Shown: in pieces, positions 8,060-15,139 of the stretch
How the letters are laid out: each line of letters begins with the position of its first letter
Position numbering within the stretch: the stretch's first letter is position 1
The notes under the pieces: model-generated
The model's database searches: none
The model's input: the letters and a program-made list of their open reading frames with translations, nothing else
What the model was told of the DNA's origin: nothing
Translations under genes and position numbers: made by a program
Assembly: GCA_015233035.1 (NCBI GenBank)
Contig: JADFYM010000008.1
Location: 1-37,368 of the forward strand
Source: Magnetococcales bacterium
Lineage (GTDB): Bacteria; Pseudomonadota; Magnetococcia; Magnetococcales; Magnetaquicoccaceae
Length of the DNA: 37,368 nucleotides
Direction: 5' to 3'

Positions 8060-8689
8060 ATGAACACATCAGAATTGAAGAGCTGGTTAAACAATCCACC
8101 AGATGACTATCACCTTATCAAAGAAGGCGACGATGCCGCGTTTGTTCATAAGACCTGTGTCGTTGAGTGCCGCTTGACAATCGGGCGATTCAGTTACATC
8201 TCCCGCTATTCCACGCTGGGAGGGTGTTATCCCATCCATATCGGTGCCTTTGTTTCCATTGGTGAAAATTTTTATTGTTTTACCAATGAGAATCATCAAA
8301 CAAGCTTCGTGTCCACCTCACCCCTCCGTGATATGTTGGGCATGAATATCACCTATCCACAGCTTGCAGTACCCAGGCGGGATCATGTGCAGATTGGCCA
8401 TGATGTTTGGATCGGTTCAGACGTGCGTGTCCTGTCGGGGGCCAGCATAGGCAATGGGTGTGTGGTTGGTGCGCGGTCTGTGGTGGCAAAGGAGTTGGAG
8501 CCTTACGGTATCTATGGTGGCGTGCCAGCCCGCCTCATTCGACTGCGGTTTCCAGAGAAACATATCGAACAATTGCTGACCTTGAATTGGTGGCATTGGC
8601 CATTGCCCAAGTTGCTGGCCAATACGGCGTTTTTTTCGACGGATCTCAACCGGTTTGAGGGTTGTCTCACCGACTTGATCCGGGATTAG
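8060..8689 (+). CDS. CatB-related hexapeptide O-acetyltransferase
   Basis: A 209-residue protein starting at ATG 8060 after AGGGGAAAG. It has left-handed beta-helix hexapeptide repeats (IGRFSYIS, IGAFVSIG, IGHDVWIGSDVRVLSGASIGNGCVVGARSVV) and an NENHQTSF loop that holds the family's catalytic-type His. GVPARLIRLRFPE is typical of the CatB/xenobiotic acetyltransferase group. Such enzymes transfer acetyl from acetyl-CoA to a hydroxyl of a sugar, an antibiotic or a polysaccharide unit. The C-terminal helix (LNWWHWPLPKLL) is also typical of the group. No glycan cluster is adjacent, so the acceptor is unknown. It stands alone between the ymdB-type gene and a repeat. Confidence 0.85.
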   Translation: MNTSELKSWLNNPPDDYHLIKEGDDAAFVHKTCVVECRLTIGRFSYISRYSTLGGCYPIHIGAFVSIGENFYCFTNENHQTSFVSTSPLRDMLGMNITYPQLAVPRRDHVQIGHDVWIGSDVRVLSGASIGNGCVVGARSVVAKELEPYGIYGGVPARLIRLRFPEKHIEQLLTLNWWHWPLPKLLANTAFFSTDLNRFEGCLTDLIRD

Positions 8690-8695
8690 ATCATC

Positions 8696-8757
8696 CAGGG
8701 GGGAGTCGGGGGGATCATTCCCCCCGGTGGGGTCCAGGGGCAAAGCCCCTGGTGGTC
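8696..8757. repeat. Composite palindromic repeat, core copy (R3)
   Basis: Only the GGGGGGATCATTCCCCCC module and the CCAGGGGC/GCCCCTGG hairpin are present. It fills the convergent gap between the acetyltransferase and the triple-receiver gene and could end transcription from both sides. Confidence 0.75.
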
Positions 8758-8800
8758 AACACGACAAGCAAGACTTGGCTCCCTGCTGCCCGTCTTGACC

Positions 8801-10591
8801 TCAACCCTCCTTCAATTTGATCATGCGCAACACTTCAACCGACTCCCCCCGTTCCGGGACATTGACCGAACCAAATGGTTCCACCTCCACAAACGAGGCA
8901 ACCTGTTTCAGGCAGGGTGCAGAGAGAAAAATCCCCGCTTCTCGTACCTCATTGCGAATCGCCCGAATCACCTGGATCCCTTCGCCCAACAAAGTCAGTT
9001 GGCGTCCCAGGCTTTTGATGCCCGTGTTGCCCAGAATGACATGACCGGAATGCAGTACGACACCGAGTTGCAAGGCATACCCGGAGGTTTGATTGAGCGA
9101 GAAGACCGCATTGGTCATGGTCACGGCCACCCGAATGGCCCGTATGATGTCGGCCTCCTGGCCACTCAGGGAGACCAGAATGCGCTCCTCGGATAATTGC
9201 TCCACAGGCAGATCAAACAGCTCCAGCACCTGGGCCACACAGGCCAGATACTGGTTGATCTGCGTAACAACTTCCTGTGATTTTAAATATTTAGACAATT
9301 CAGGCAGATTGACGATCCGGGCGGAAAGGAGAGTCCGAAATTGATCGTCTGCGAAGGTGGGATCCTGCCCGGACTGGTCCAGGGTGTGCTGCCCGGTGGT
9401 GGATGCCAACATCCGTTCGGGGAACAAATGTTGAATCAGGTGCCGTCTCCGCTGCAACACCAACTCTCCCAGAACCCGCTCCACTTCAGCCGCCACCCGG
9501 TCGGGTGTAAACGGTTTGGCGATCACCGCCTGGACGCCAATGGAGCGCATTTTGACGGTATCGGTCTTGGAGGTGCGACTCGTGGCGAAGACAATGGGCA
9601 GGTTTGACTGACCCGTTTCACCCTGCCGGATCCGTTGGCAAAGTTCCAGACCATCCATCTGCGGCATTTCATAGTCGGTGATCAGAAGATGGTATTCTTT
9701 TTCCCGCAACTGGGCCAGTGCCGCCTGGCCATCCTCTGCCTCGTCCACGGAAAATCCCTGTGTGCCCAGTGCCTTGGTGATCAGGATGCGAATGGCCGGT
9801 GAGTCGTCCACCACCAGGATGCGCTCCGTGCGGACCACTTTATGCACGTGACGGTCACTTAACCAGCGTTTGACCCGATCCAGCAATTCGGGCAATACCA
9901 CCGGTTTCAGTAGATAATCGTCCGCCCCGGCCTCAAACCCCTGCACAATGGCCTCTTCCGTATCCAGAGAGGTCAGCAGGATGAACGGAATATCTTCCGG
10001 GAACGACGACCGCACACTTCTGCATAGTTGATGGCCATTCATGGTTGGCATTTCCACGTCGGACAGGATGAGATCCACCTTGCCAGCGGCCTTATCCAGC
10101 AGTTCCACGGCCTCCCGACCATCCCAGGCCTCCCATACCTCATATCCTTCATCGCGCAGGGCGGGTACCACCACCTGATGCATCATGTCGCTGTCATCGA
10201 CATACAACACTTTGAACTTTTCCGTCGTCAGCAGTTCCACGGCCAGGCGAATATCCTGGAGGGTGAACGGCAGGGAGAGAAAACGACTCACCCGGTGTTG
10301 AATGGCCTGCTCACGCATATTGGGGTTGGAAGAGAGGAAGATAATCTTGGCATTTTTGGTCGTTTCCTGTCGGCGGAGACGATCCGATATCTCGATTCCC
10401 TGCGCATGATTCAACTCGGCCTTGATAAAAACCAAGTCTGGTTGAAATTCCATGATTTTGGCAAAGCAGTCCGCATCCTTGGATTGAACCGACAGAATGG
10501 TGTGATTGGCCTTCTCGAATCCGCTGATGATCATGCGATCAATGATGACAGAGTCGGTCAAAAGGAGTGTTCTTGCATGAAAAGGTGCCAT
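8801..10591 (-). CDS. Triple-receiver protein with degenerate class III cyclase-like domain
   Basis: A 596-residue protein with three receiver-type domains, near residues 8-120, 127-245 and 257-375. The first has K57 where the phosphoacceptor Asp should be and is probably inactive. The second (VDD at 131-133, D178, K229) and the third (VDD at 260-262, D306) are complete. Residues 420-590 resemble a class III nucleotide cyclase: ARIVNLPELSKYL, then GHVILGNTGIKSLGRQLTLLGEGI, which mirrors the GNVGS...YTxxGDxVN motif. The metal-binding Asp residues are missing, so catalysis is unlikely. No signal peptide or HTH is present. It starts 26 bases after metG ends and is probably co-transcribed. The likely role is integration of several phosphorelay inputs; its partner is unknown. 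Confidence 0.85.
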   Translation of the reverse strand: MAPFHARTLLLTDSVIIDRMIISGFEKANHTILSVQSKDADCFAKIMEFQPDLVFIKAELNHAQGIEISDRLRRQETTKNAKIIFLSSNPNMREQAIQHRVSRFLSLPFTLQDIRLAVELLTTEKFKVLYVDDSDMMHQVVVPALRDEGYEVWEAWDGREAVELLDKAAGKVDLILSDVEMPTMNGHQLCRSVRSSFPEDIPFILLTSLDTEEAIVQGFEAGADDYLLKPVVLPELLDRVKRWLSDRHVHKVVRTERILVVDDSPAIRILITKALGTQGFSVDEAEDGQAALAQLREKEYHLLITDYEMPQMDGLELCQRIRQGETGQSNLPIVFATSRTSKTDTVKMRSIGVQAVIAKPFTPDRVAAEVERVLGELVLQRRRHLIQHLFPERMLASTTGQHTLDQSGQDPTFADDQFRTLLSARIVNLPELSKYLKSQEVVTQINQYLACVAQVLELFDLPVEQLSEERILVSLSGQEADIIRAIRVAVTMTNAVFSLNQTSGYALQLGVVLHSGHVILGNTGIKSLGRQLTLLGEGIQVIRAIRNEVREAGIFLSAPCLKQVASFVEVEPFGSVNVPERGESVEVLRMIKLKEG

Positions 10592-10617
10592 GATCGTTCC
10601 GTTATTGGGACAAAAGA

Positions 10618-12642
10618 TTATTGTATCCGCATGCCGGGTGTTGCACCCGCATCCGGGGCCAGCAGGAAAATGGCCGTCTTGTCGTGGCTGTTGTCGGGAC
10701 TGGCCGCCAGGGCCATTCCTTCGGAAAGGCCAAATTTCATCTGGCGCGGAGCCAGATTGGCCACCACCACAGTCAAGCGGTCGCGCAGCGATTCCGGGGT
10801 ATAGGCCAAGCGGATACCCGCAAAGACCGTGCGTTGGCCCAATTCCCCCAGATCCAGAGTCAATTTTAACAGCTTATCGGCTCCTGGCACCGTTTCGGCT
10901 AGCAGGATGCGTGCCACCCGCAAATCCACCTGGGCAAAGGTGTCCAGGGTAATGGTCGGGGAGGAGGGGGCGGCCACCGGGAGGGTGGGCGCAACGGTTA
11001 CATCCGGTGAACGGGAGTCGGCCAGCAAGGCCTCGATTTGTTTCGGATCAACGCGCACCAGTAAATGTTTGAACGGTTGGATGGTCGTGCCACACAAAGG
11101 CAGACGACGACCCTCCCAGGTCAAATCGGGCAGATTCAGCAGATCCCGCGTCTTGTCCGCCATGACCGGCAAGACGGGCGCGAGATAGGTCTGCAATACC
11201 CGGAACAGATTGATGGCCACGGAACAGACTTCTTGTAACTCAAACGTCTTGTTTTGTTTGGCCAGACTCCACGGGGCATGGTCTTCGATATAGCGGTTGG
11301 CCAGATCCGCCAGGGCCATGATGGCCCGCATGGCCTTGGAATATTCCCGTGCCTCGTACAAGGCGGCAATCTCTTCTCCTGCCTGGACAAAGGTTTCGTG
11401 TAGTCCACCATCCGCCGGATAGACCGGGCAGAGTTGTCCCTGGAACTGTTTGGACAAAAATCCGGCGGTACGGGCGGCCAGATTGACCACCTTGCCCACC
11501 AGATCGGCATTCACCCGTTGGGCAAAATCTTCCAGATTCAGATCCAGATCATCCACCCGTGCGGTCAGCTTGCAGGCATAATAATAGCGCAAATATTCCG
11601 GATCCAAATGGTTCAGATAATTCCGGGCATTGATAAAAGTCCCCCGTGATTTGGACATTTTTTGACCATTGACGGTGAGAAAACCATGTGCAAAAACCGC
11701 CGTGGGGGTGCGGAAGCCCGCGCCATGCAGCATGGCGGGCCAGAACAGGGTGTGGAAATAGAGAATATCCTTGCCGATAAAATGATACACCTCCGCCGTG
11801 CTGCCCGGTCGCCAATAGGCATCAAAGGAGCGACCGGTGCGTTGGCAATAATTCAAGGTGGAGGCCATGTAGCCCACCGGGGCATCCAGCCAGACATAAA
11901 AATATTTGCCCGGTTGTTCTGGAATTTCAAACCCGAAATAGGGACCATCGCGGGAAATATCCCAATTTTTCAACCCACTGGAAAACCATTCCTCCAGCTT
12001 GTTGACCATCTCTGTCTGGAGTGTACCAGAACGGGTCCACTCTTTCAGGAAGGATTCAAAATGGGCCAACTGGAAAAACAGGTGTTCGGAGGAGCGTTGG
12101 ACCGGTTTTTCTCCGCACAAGGCGCAGGCGGCCTCTTTCAGGTCCAGAGGGGAGTAGGTGGCGGAACAACTTTCACAGGCATCCCCATACTGATCCACCG
12201 CCCCACAACTCGGGCAGGTACCACGAATAAACCGATCCGGCAAAAACATGGCGTCCTTGTTGCAGTAGGCCTGATGCACGGTTTCCGTATGGATGTGTCC
12301 GGCATCGCGGTTTTTGCAGTACACTTCCTCGGCCAGGAGGCGGTTTTCTTCGGAATGGGTGCTGTGATAGTTGTCAAACGCGATGGAAAATGCCTGAAAA
12401 TCGGCCAGATGTTCGCCGTGCATCCGCTGCACCAGGGTTTCCGGGGTAATGCCTTCATTGCGGGCCCGGATCATGATGGGGGTTCCGTGGGTATCGTCTG
12501 CGCAAAAGTAGCGGCAGTCACGGCCCTGCAACTTGTGGAACCGCACCCAGATGTCGGTTTGGATATATTCCACCAAATGGCCCAGATGGATGGATCCGTT
12601 GGCGTAGGGGAGGGCACTGGTGACCAGAATACGGCGTGTCAT
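10618..12642 (-). CDS. metG: Methionyl-tRNA synthetase
   Basis: A 674-residue class I aminoacyl-tRNA synthetase that charges tRNA-Met in the cytoplasm. The HIGH motif is at residues 19-22 (HLGH) within [12 protein letters not shown]. The KMSKS loop is at 328-332. A zinc knuckle region near residues 143-180 has CPSC, CESC and CALC pairs. The anticodon-binding helical domain follows, and the last 100 or so residues ([16 protein letters not shown]...[21 protein letters not shown]) form the EMAP-type tRNA-binding dimerisation domain. This is the long MetG1-type architecture of normal length. It is divergent from the mamB-like gene across 206 bases. Confidence 0.97.
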   Translation of the reverse strand: MTRRILVTSALPYANGSIHLGHLVEYIQTDIWVRFHKLQGRDCRYFCADDTHGTPIMIRARNEGITPETLVQRMHGEHLADFQAFSIAFDNYHSTHSEENRLLAEEVYCKNRDAGHIHTETVHQAYCNKDAMFLPDRFIRGTCPSCGAVDQYGDACESCSATYSPLDLKEAACALCGEKPVQRSSEHLFFQLAHFESFLKEWTRSGTLQTEMVNKLEEWFSSGLKNWDISRDGPYFGFEIPEQPGKYFYVWLDAPVGYMASTLNYCQRTGRSFDAYWRPGSTAEVYHFIGKDILYFHTLFWPAMLHGAGFRTPTAVFAHGFLTVNGQKMSKSRGTFINARNYLNHLDPEYLRYYYACKLTARVDDLDLNLEDFAQRVNADLVGKVVNLAARTAGFLSKQFQGQLCPVYPADGGLHETFVQAGEEIAALYEAREYSKAMRAIMALADLANRYIEDHAPWSLAKQNKTFELQEVCSVAINLFRVLQTYLAPVLPVMADKTRDLLNLPDLTWEGRRLPLCGTTIQPFKHLLVRVDPKQIEALLADSRSPDVTVAPTLPVAAPSSPTITLDTFAQVDLRVARILLAETVPGADKLLKLTLDLGELGQRTVFAGIRLAYTPESLRDRLTVVVANLAPRQMKFGLSEGMALAASPDNSHDKTAIFLLAPDAGATPGMRIQ

Positions 12643-12848
12643 GACAATTTTTCCCTGAGATTAGGACATGGAGACCGGGCGACGACAGAGGATTCTATGC
12701 AGCAAAATGGAATTCGGCAAGTTCCCAGGTGCGATTGTCGGCACAATGTGCTTTTTAGTTTGAATATCGCCCTTTCTTGTGGTAGAAGGGGGCCCGTCAG
12801 TATCCGCCCCTGCGCCCCGGCGCAACTGGAAAACAAGAGCACGCAACC

Positions 12849-13730
12849 ATGAAATTTCCCCAATGTGTTCAATGCCGCGACGTGGTGATCTATTATGCGA
12901 TTGCCGTCAATGGAGCACTCATGATTTTCAAGGGGGGCTTGGGGCTGATGACGGGGAGCGCGGCTTTGGTGGCCGATGCCTTCCACTCGGGGGCCGATGT
13001 GATTGCTTCCATCGTCACCATTATCAGTATGCGGATTTCCCATACCCCGGCAGATGCCGACCATGCCTACGGACACGGCAAGATTCAGTTTCTCTCTTCT
13101 TTTCTCGTCGGCCTGATCCTGGCCGTCGGGGCCTTTTTTCTCCTGTTGAACTCTGTCATGAATGTGATGAATGGCACCTACGAAGCCCCCAGTCGTATTG
13201 CGGTGCTGGGAGCCATTTTGTCCATTCTGGCCAATGAGATCATGTTTCGCGACCAGCGTTGCGTGGCGACGGAGTTGAACAGTCCGGCCATCATGGCCAA
13301 TGCGTGGGACAATCGTTCTGACGCCATTTCCTCGACCGGGGTGTTGATTGGCCTGTTGTTTGCCACCTTTGGCTATCCCATCGCCGATCCACTGGCCAGC
13401 GTGGCCTTGTCCTTGATCGTGCTGCATATCGGTTTTGAGTTGATCCTGGAGGCCATCCAGGGGTTGATGGATACCATGCCGGATCGGGAACGGTTGGAGC
13501 AGGTCTATCGCATTGCCAAACAGTCGCCGGGGGTGTTGGGCGTTGCCTACCTGCGGGCCAGGGTCATGGGCGATGCCCTGCATGTCATCCTCAATGTGCA
13601 GGTGGATGGTCGGCTCAAGGTCTATGAGGGCGACTTGATCGTCGATGTGCTCAAAGAAAAAATCAGGCGCGGACTGGAAGACGACAAGAGCGAGATTCAA
13701 ATCTATTTGACCCCGATGGAGGTGAGGTAG
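12849..13730 (+). CDS. MamB-like cation diffusion facilitator
   Basis: A 293-residue inner-membrane metal/proton antiporter of the CDF family. The N-terminus MKFPQCVQCR has the CxxCR pattern I recall from magnetosome MamB. Further matches are GLMTGSAALVADAFHSGADV (D43, H46, D50 in helix 2), GTYEAPS between helices, and NSPAIMANAWDNRSDAISS (D154 and D158 in helix 5, where zinc CDFs such as YiiP carry His and Asp). A cytoplasmic C-terminal domain from about residue 210 ends IYLTPMEVR. The length is close to MamB (about 297). MamB loads iron into magnetosome vesicles and partners with MamM. Here no mam gene adjoins it, so it may be a paralogue outside the magnetosome cluster or a related CDF of a non-magnetotactic species. 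The ribosome site is weak (AAGAGCAC). Confidence 0.85.
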   Translation: MKFPQCVQCRDVVIYYAIAVNGALMIFKGGLGLMTGSAALVADAFHSGADVIASIVTIISMRISHTPADADHAYGHGKIQFLSSFLVGLILAVGAFFLLLNSVMNVMNGTYEAPSRIAVLGAILSILANEIMFRDQRCVATELNSPAIMANAWDNRSDAISSTGVLIGLLFATFGYPIADPLASVALSLIVLHIGFELILEAIQGLMDTMPDRERLEQVYRIAKQSPGVLGVAYLRARVMGDALHVILNVQVDGRLKVYEGDLIVDVLKEKIRRGLEDDKSEIQIYLTPMEVR

Positions 13731-13754
13731 GAGGGGAGTGGGGTGCGGTCTTTT

Positions 13755-13788
13755 TGCAAGAAAAATAATTATAATAATTTTTTTTGCA
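13755..13788 (+). terminator. AT-rich hairpin after the mamB-like gene
   Basis: TGCAAGAAAAATAATT and AATAATTTTTTTTGCA form an imperfect 16-base stem with two mismatches, with eight T in the descending arm. It lies 25 bases past the stop codon and contrasts sharply with the GC-rich surroundings. It is a possible intrinsic terminator, though the stem is weak. Confidence 0.35.
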
Positions 13789-13910
13789 TACGAGAAGCGT
13801 ACAGGTGGTACCGCTCGTGTAGGTTGGATATCCCGCATCCTCCCTTGTGGAAAACACCTTTCGTCTCTTGCCTCTGAATTATCAAGTCGGTTGCAAACCC
13901 TTACGGCAGG

Positions 13911-14159
13911 GAATTATGCCTGCTCGGCGTACCTTATCCCAAGAAACATGACCTGGACGAATAGGCCGCCCTGTTGGAAAAGGCAGGGGAAATCATCCCC
14001 GACACATTTACTGCGCTGCTTACCTACACCGATTTTGCAGTGTCTTTTCGCTATGAAGCGTTTCCCACCTTCGATGCCGACATTGACCGACCAGCCATCA
14101 CAGCTTTGGCTGGAGATCTTCTCCAACATGTTGAGCAACTCCTGAATGTCACGAACTGA
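13911..14159 (+). pseudogene. Remnant of a HEPN-domain toxin-type protein
   Basis: In one frame the DNA encodes ELCLLGVPYPKKHDLDE, an amber stop at 13962-13964, then ALLEKAGEIIPDTF, LTYTDFAVSFRYEAFP and a final helix ending at 14159. The order 'VPYPKKHDL ... LL.KA ... L..YT..AV..RYE' is the C-terminal half of HEPN domain proteins, the partners of MNT nucleotidyltransferases. The usual RxxxxH active site lies in this half in many members, and RYEAFP is the matching position. The N-terminal half is missing or scrambled (another stop at 13875), and no nucleotidyltransferase gene is present. A TTG-started 61-residue fragment from 13974 might still be expressed, but it has no ribosome site. Confidence 0.5.
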
Positions 14160-14225
14160 CCAATGAGGGGGGAGAGTGACAGATCAGTCTGTATCATGAG
14201 CATGATCCTCACGATTTAGCGGACA

Positions 14226-14567
14226 TTAACAAGCCAACTCCAACTTGCTGGCTACCAAGGCGTTAAGCGAAACACCCTCCCTTGCAGCCTCGACAGCCAA
14301 TCGACGATGGAGCGTCTTGGCGATACGGACGTTGAATTGTCCGCTATAGTTTTTGCGACTGGGAGCAACTGGTATTGCTGTCCCATTGGCGGCGCAACTC
14401 TCCTTTACCATCTCCCACGCCACGCTGAGTTCGGCAATAGCTCGATCCGGGGAAGGCCCAAACGCAGAGATTTCTGGCATCTCTACCAAACAAGCCATCC
14501 AGTCTTTGTCATCTGGTTCTTGCCAAGTATGCACCGTGAAACCGTCAAACATCTCTTTATTTTCCAT
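14226..14567 (-). CDS. hicB: HicB-family antitoxin
   Basis: A 113-residue protein. The N-terminal half (FDGFTVHTWQEPDDKDWMACL...SAFGPSPDRAIAELSVAW) follows the HicB partial RNase H fold. The C-terminal part (SGQFNVRIAKTLHRRLAVEAAREGVSLNALVASKL) is a ribbon-helix-helix DNA-binding domain, so it should both neutralise HicA and repress its own promoter. ATG 14567 shares its A with the hicA stop (TGATG), and GGAGG stands just upstream, giving the antitoxin efficient coupled translation. The order is toxin first. It belongs to a small accessory patch with the HEPN remnant and the paired dif-like sites. Confidence 0.9.
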   Translation of the reverse strand: MENKEMFDGFTVHTWQEPDDKDWMACLVEMPEISAFGPSPDRAIAELSVAWEMVKESCAANGTAIPVAPSRKNYSGQFNVRIAKTLHRRLAVEAAREGVSLNALVASKLELAC

Positions 14568-14800
14568 CAGTTTCCTCCACTTATCAATTTGATCGCCTGC
14601 CGGACCTGGTATCCTTTCGCGTTGCCGTTATCGTTTTGGATTGGAAGGAGTTGGCCGCTTGGTCCGATATACATTCTGTGGCTATCAGACTGGCGGTCCA
14701 ACCGAAACCCCAATCCAACCAGCAACGTCTCGAAATCTCGGAAAGATATTCCGTTCGGGTTGCGTTGCGCTAGGGAGAGGAGTTTTTCAATCTTGTCCAT
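14567..14800 (-). CDS. hicA: HicA-family mRNA interferase toxin
   Basis: A 77-residue double-stranded RNA-binding-like fold protein. It starts MDKIEKLLSLAQRNPNGISF, as HicA toxins do, followed by the core LVGLGFRLDRQSDSHRMYIG with the catalytic His at H41 in the (S)SHxxY motif and a C-terminal KGYQVRQAIKLI helix. HicA cleaves mRNA and halts growth when HicB is lost. There is no Shine-Dalgarno site. The ATG lies seven bases after a good -10 box, so the transcript is likely leaderless or nearly so, which would keep toxin synthesis low relative to hicB. All key features are intact. Confidence 0.9.
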   Translation of the reverse strand: MDKIEKLLSLAQRNPNGISFRDFETLLVGLGFRLDRQSDSHRMYIGPSGQLLPIQNDNGNAKGYQVRQAIKLISGGN

Positions 14801-14807
14801 GTGTGTA

Positions 14808-14836
14808 ACTATACGCAGTCACAAAAACCAAATCAA
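14808..14836 (-). promoter_or_regulatory. Sigma70-type promoter of hicAB
   Basis: On the minus strand TTGATT (14836-14831) and TATAGT (14813-14808) are separated by exactly 17 bases. The predicted start point falls on or within two bases of the hicA ATG (14800). HicB, with its RHH domain, is the likely repressor. This is the clearest promoter in the window. Confidence 0.7.
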
Positions 14837-14862
14837 GAGAAATTTTTGCTCAAACGTCATCA

Positions 14863-14890
14863 ATTTTACATAATACATCTTATGCGACAA
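14863..14890 (-). other. dif-like Xer recombination site, inverted copy
   Basis: Read on the minus strand: XerC-type arm TTGTCGCATAA, central GATGTA, XerD-type arm TTATGTAAAAT. Against recalled Escherichia coli dif (arms GGTGCGCATAA and TTATGTTAAAT), the XerD arm matches 10 of 11 and the XerC arm shares CGCATAA. It points opposite to the second site at 14932-14959, 41 bases away. Confidence 0.65.
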
Positions 14891-14931
14891 TACCAGTCTG
14901 TGCCGGATCGTATGTCAACCGGTGCTGAACC

Positions 14932-14959
14932 ATGTCGCATAAGATGTATTATGTTAAAT
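14932..14959 (+). other. dif-like Xer recombination site
   Basis: XerC-type arm ATGTCGCATAA, central six bases GATGTA, XerD-type arm TTATGTTAAAT. The XerD arm equals that of Escherichia coli dif at all 11 positions; the XerC arm matches at 7. With the site at 14863-14890 it forms a near-perfect 29-base inverted repeat (14861-14889 and 14933-14961, one mismatch). It may be the chromosomal dif or an attP-like/pdif pair from a Xer-dependent element. Confidence 0.7.
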
Positions 14960-15139
14960 TGATACCGTGATGTTTCCCCACGCTTTCCCGTATTTCCCCC
15001 ATGCGCCATTGACAGGCCTGTACGCAATTGGTTAGCGTGTAATTTTTATGGAACTCAGGCATCAGTCCTGTATATACTTCGCCATCTGTCGGATTGGCCG
15101 CACCCGGTTGGGTCGGCACTCGGATCAAGGGAGCCCTGC

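Noticed and set aside
12639-13838. Minus-strand open frame of 399 codons opposite the mamB-like gene
   Set aside because: The plus strand encodes a clear transporter with conserved metal ligands; the antisense frame is a shadow.
12849-14961. A magnetosome gene cluster
   Set aside because: Only the MamB-like gene is present; no mamA, E, K, M, O, P or Q homologue was found in the window.
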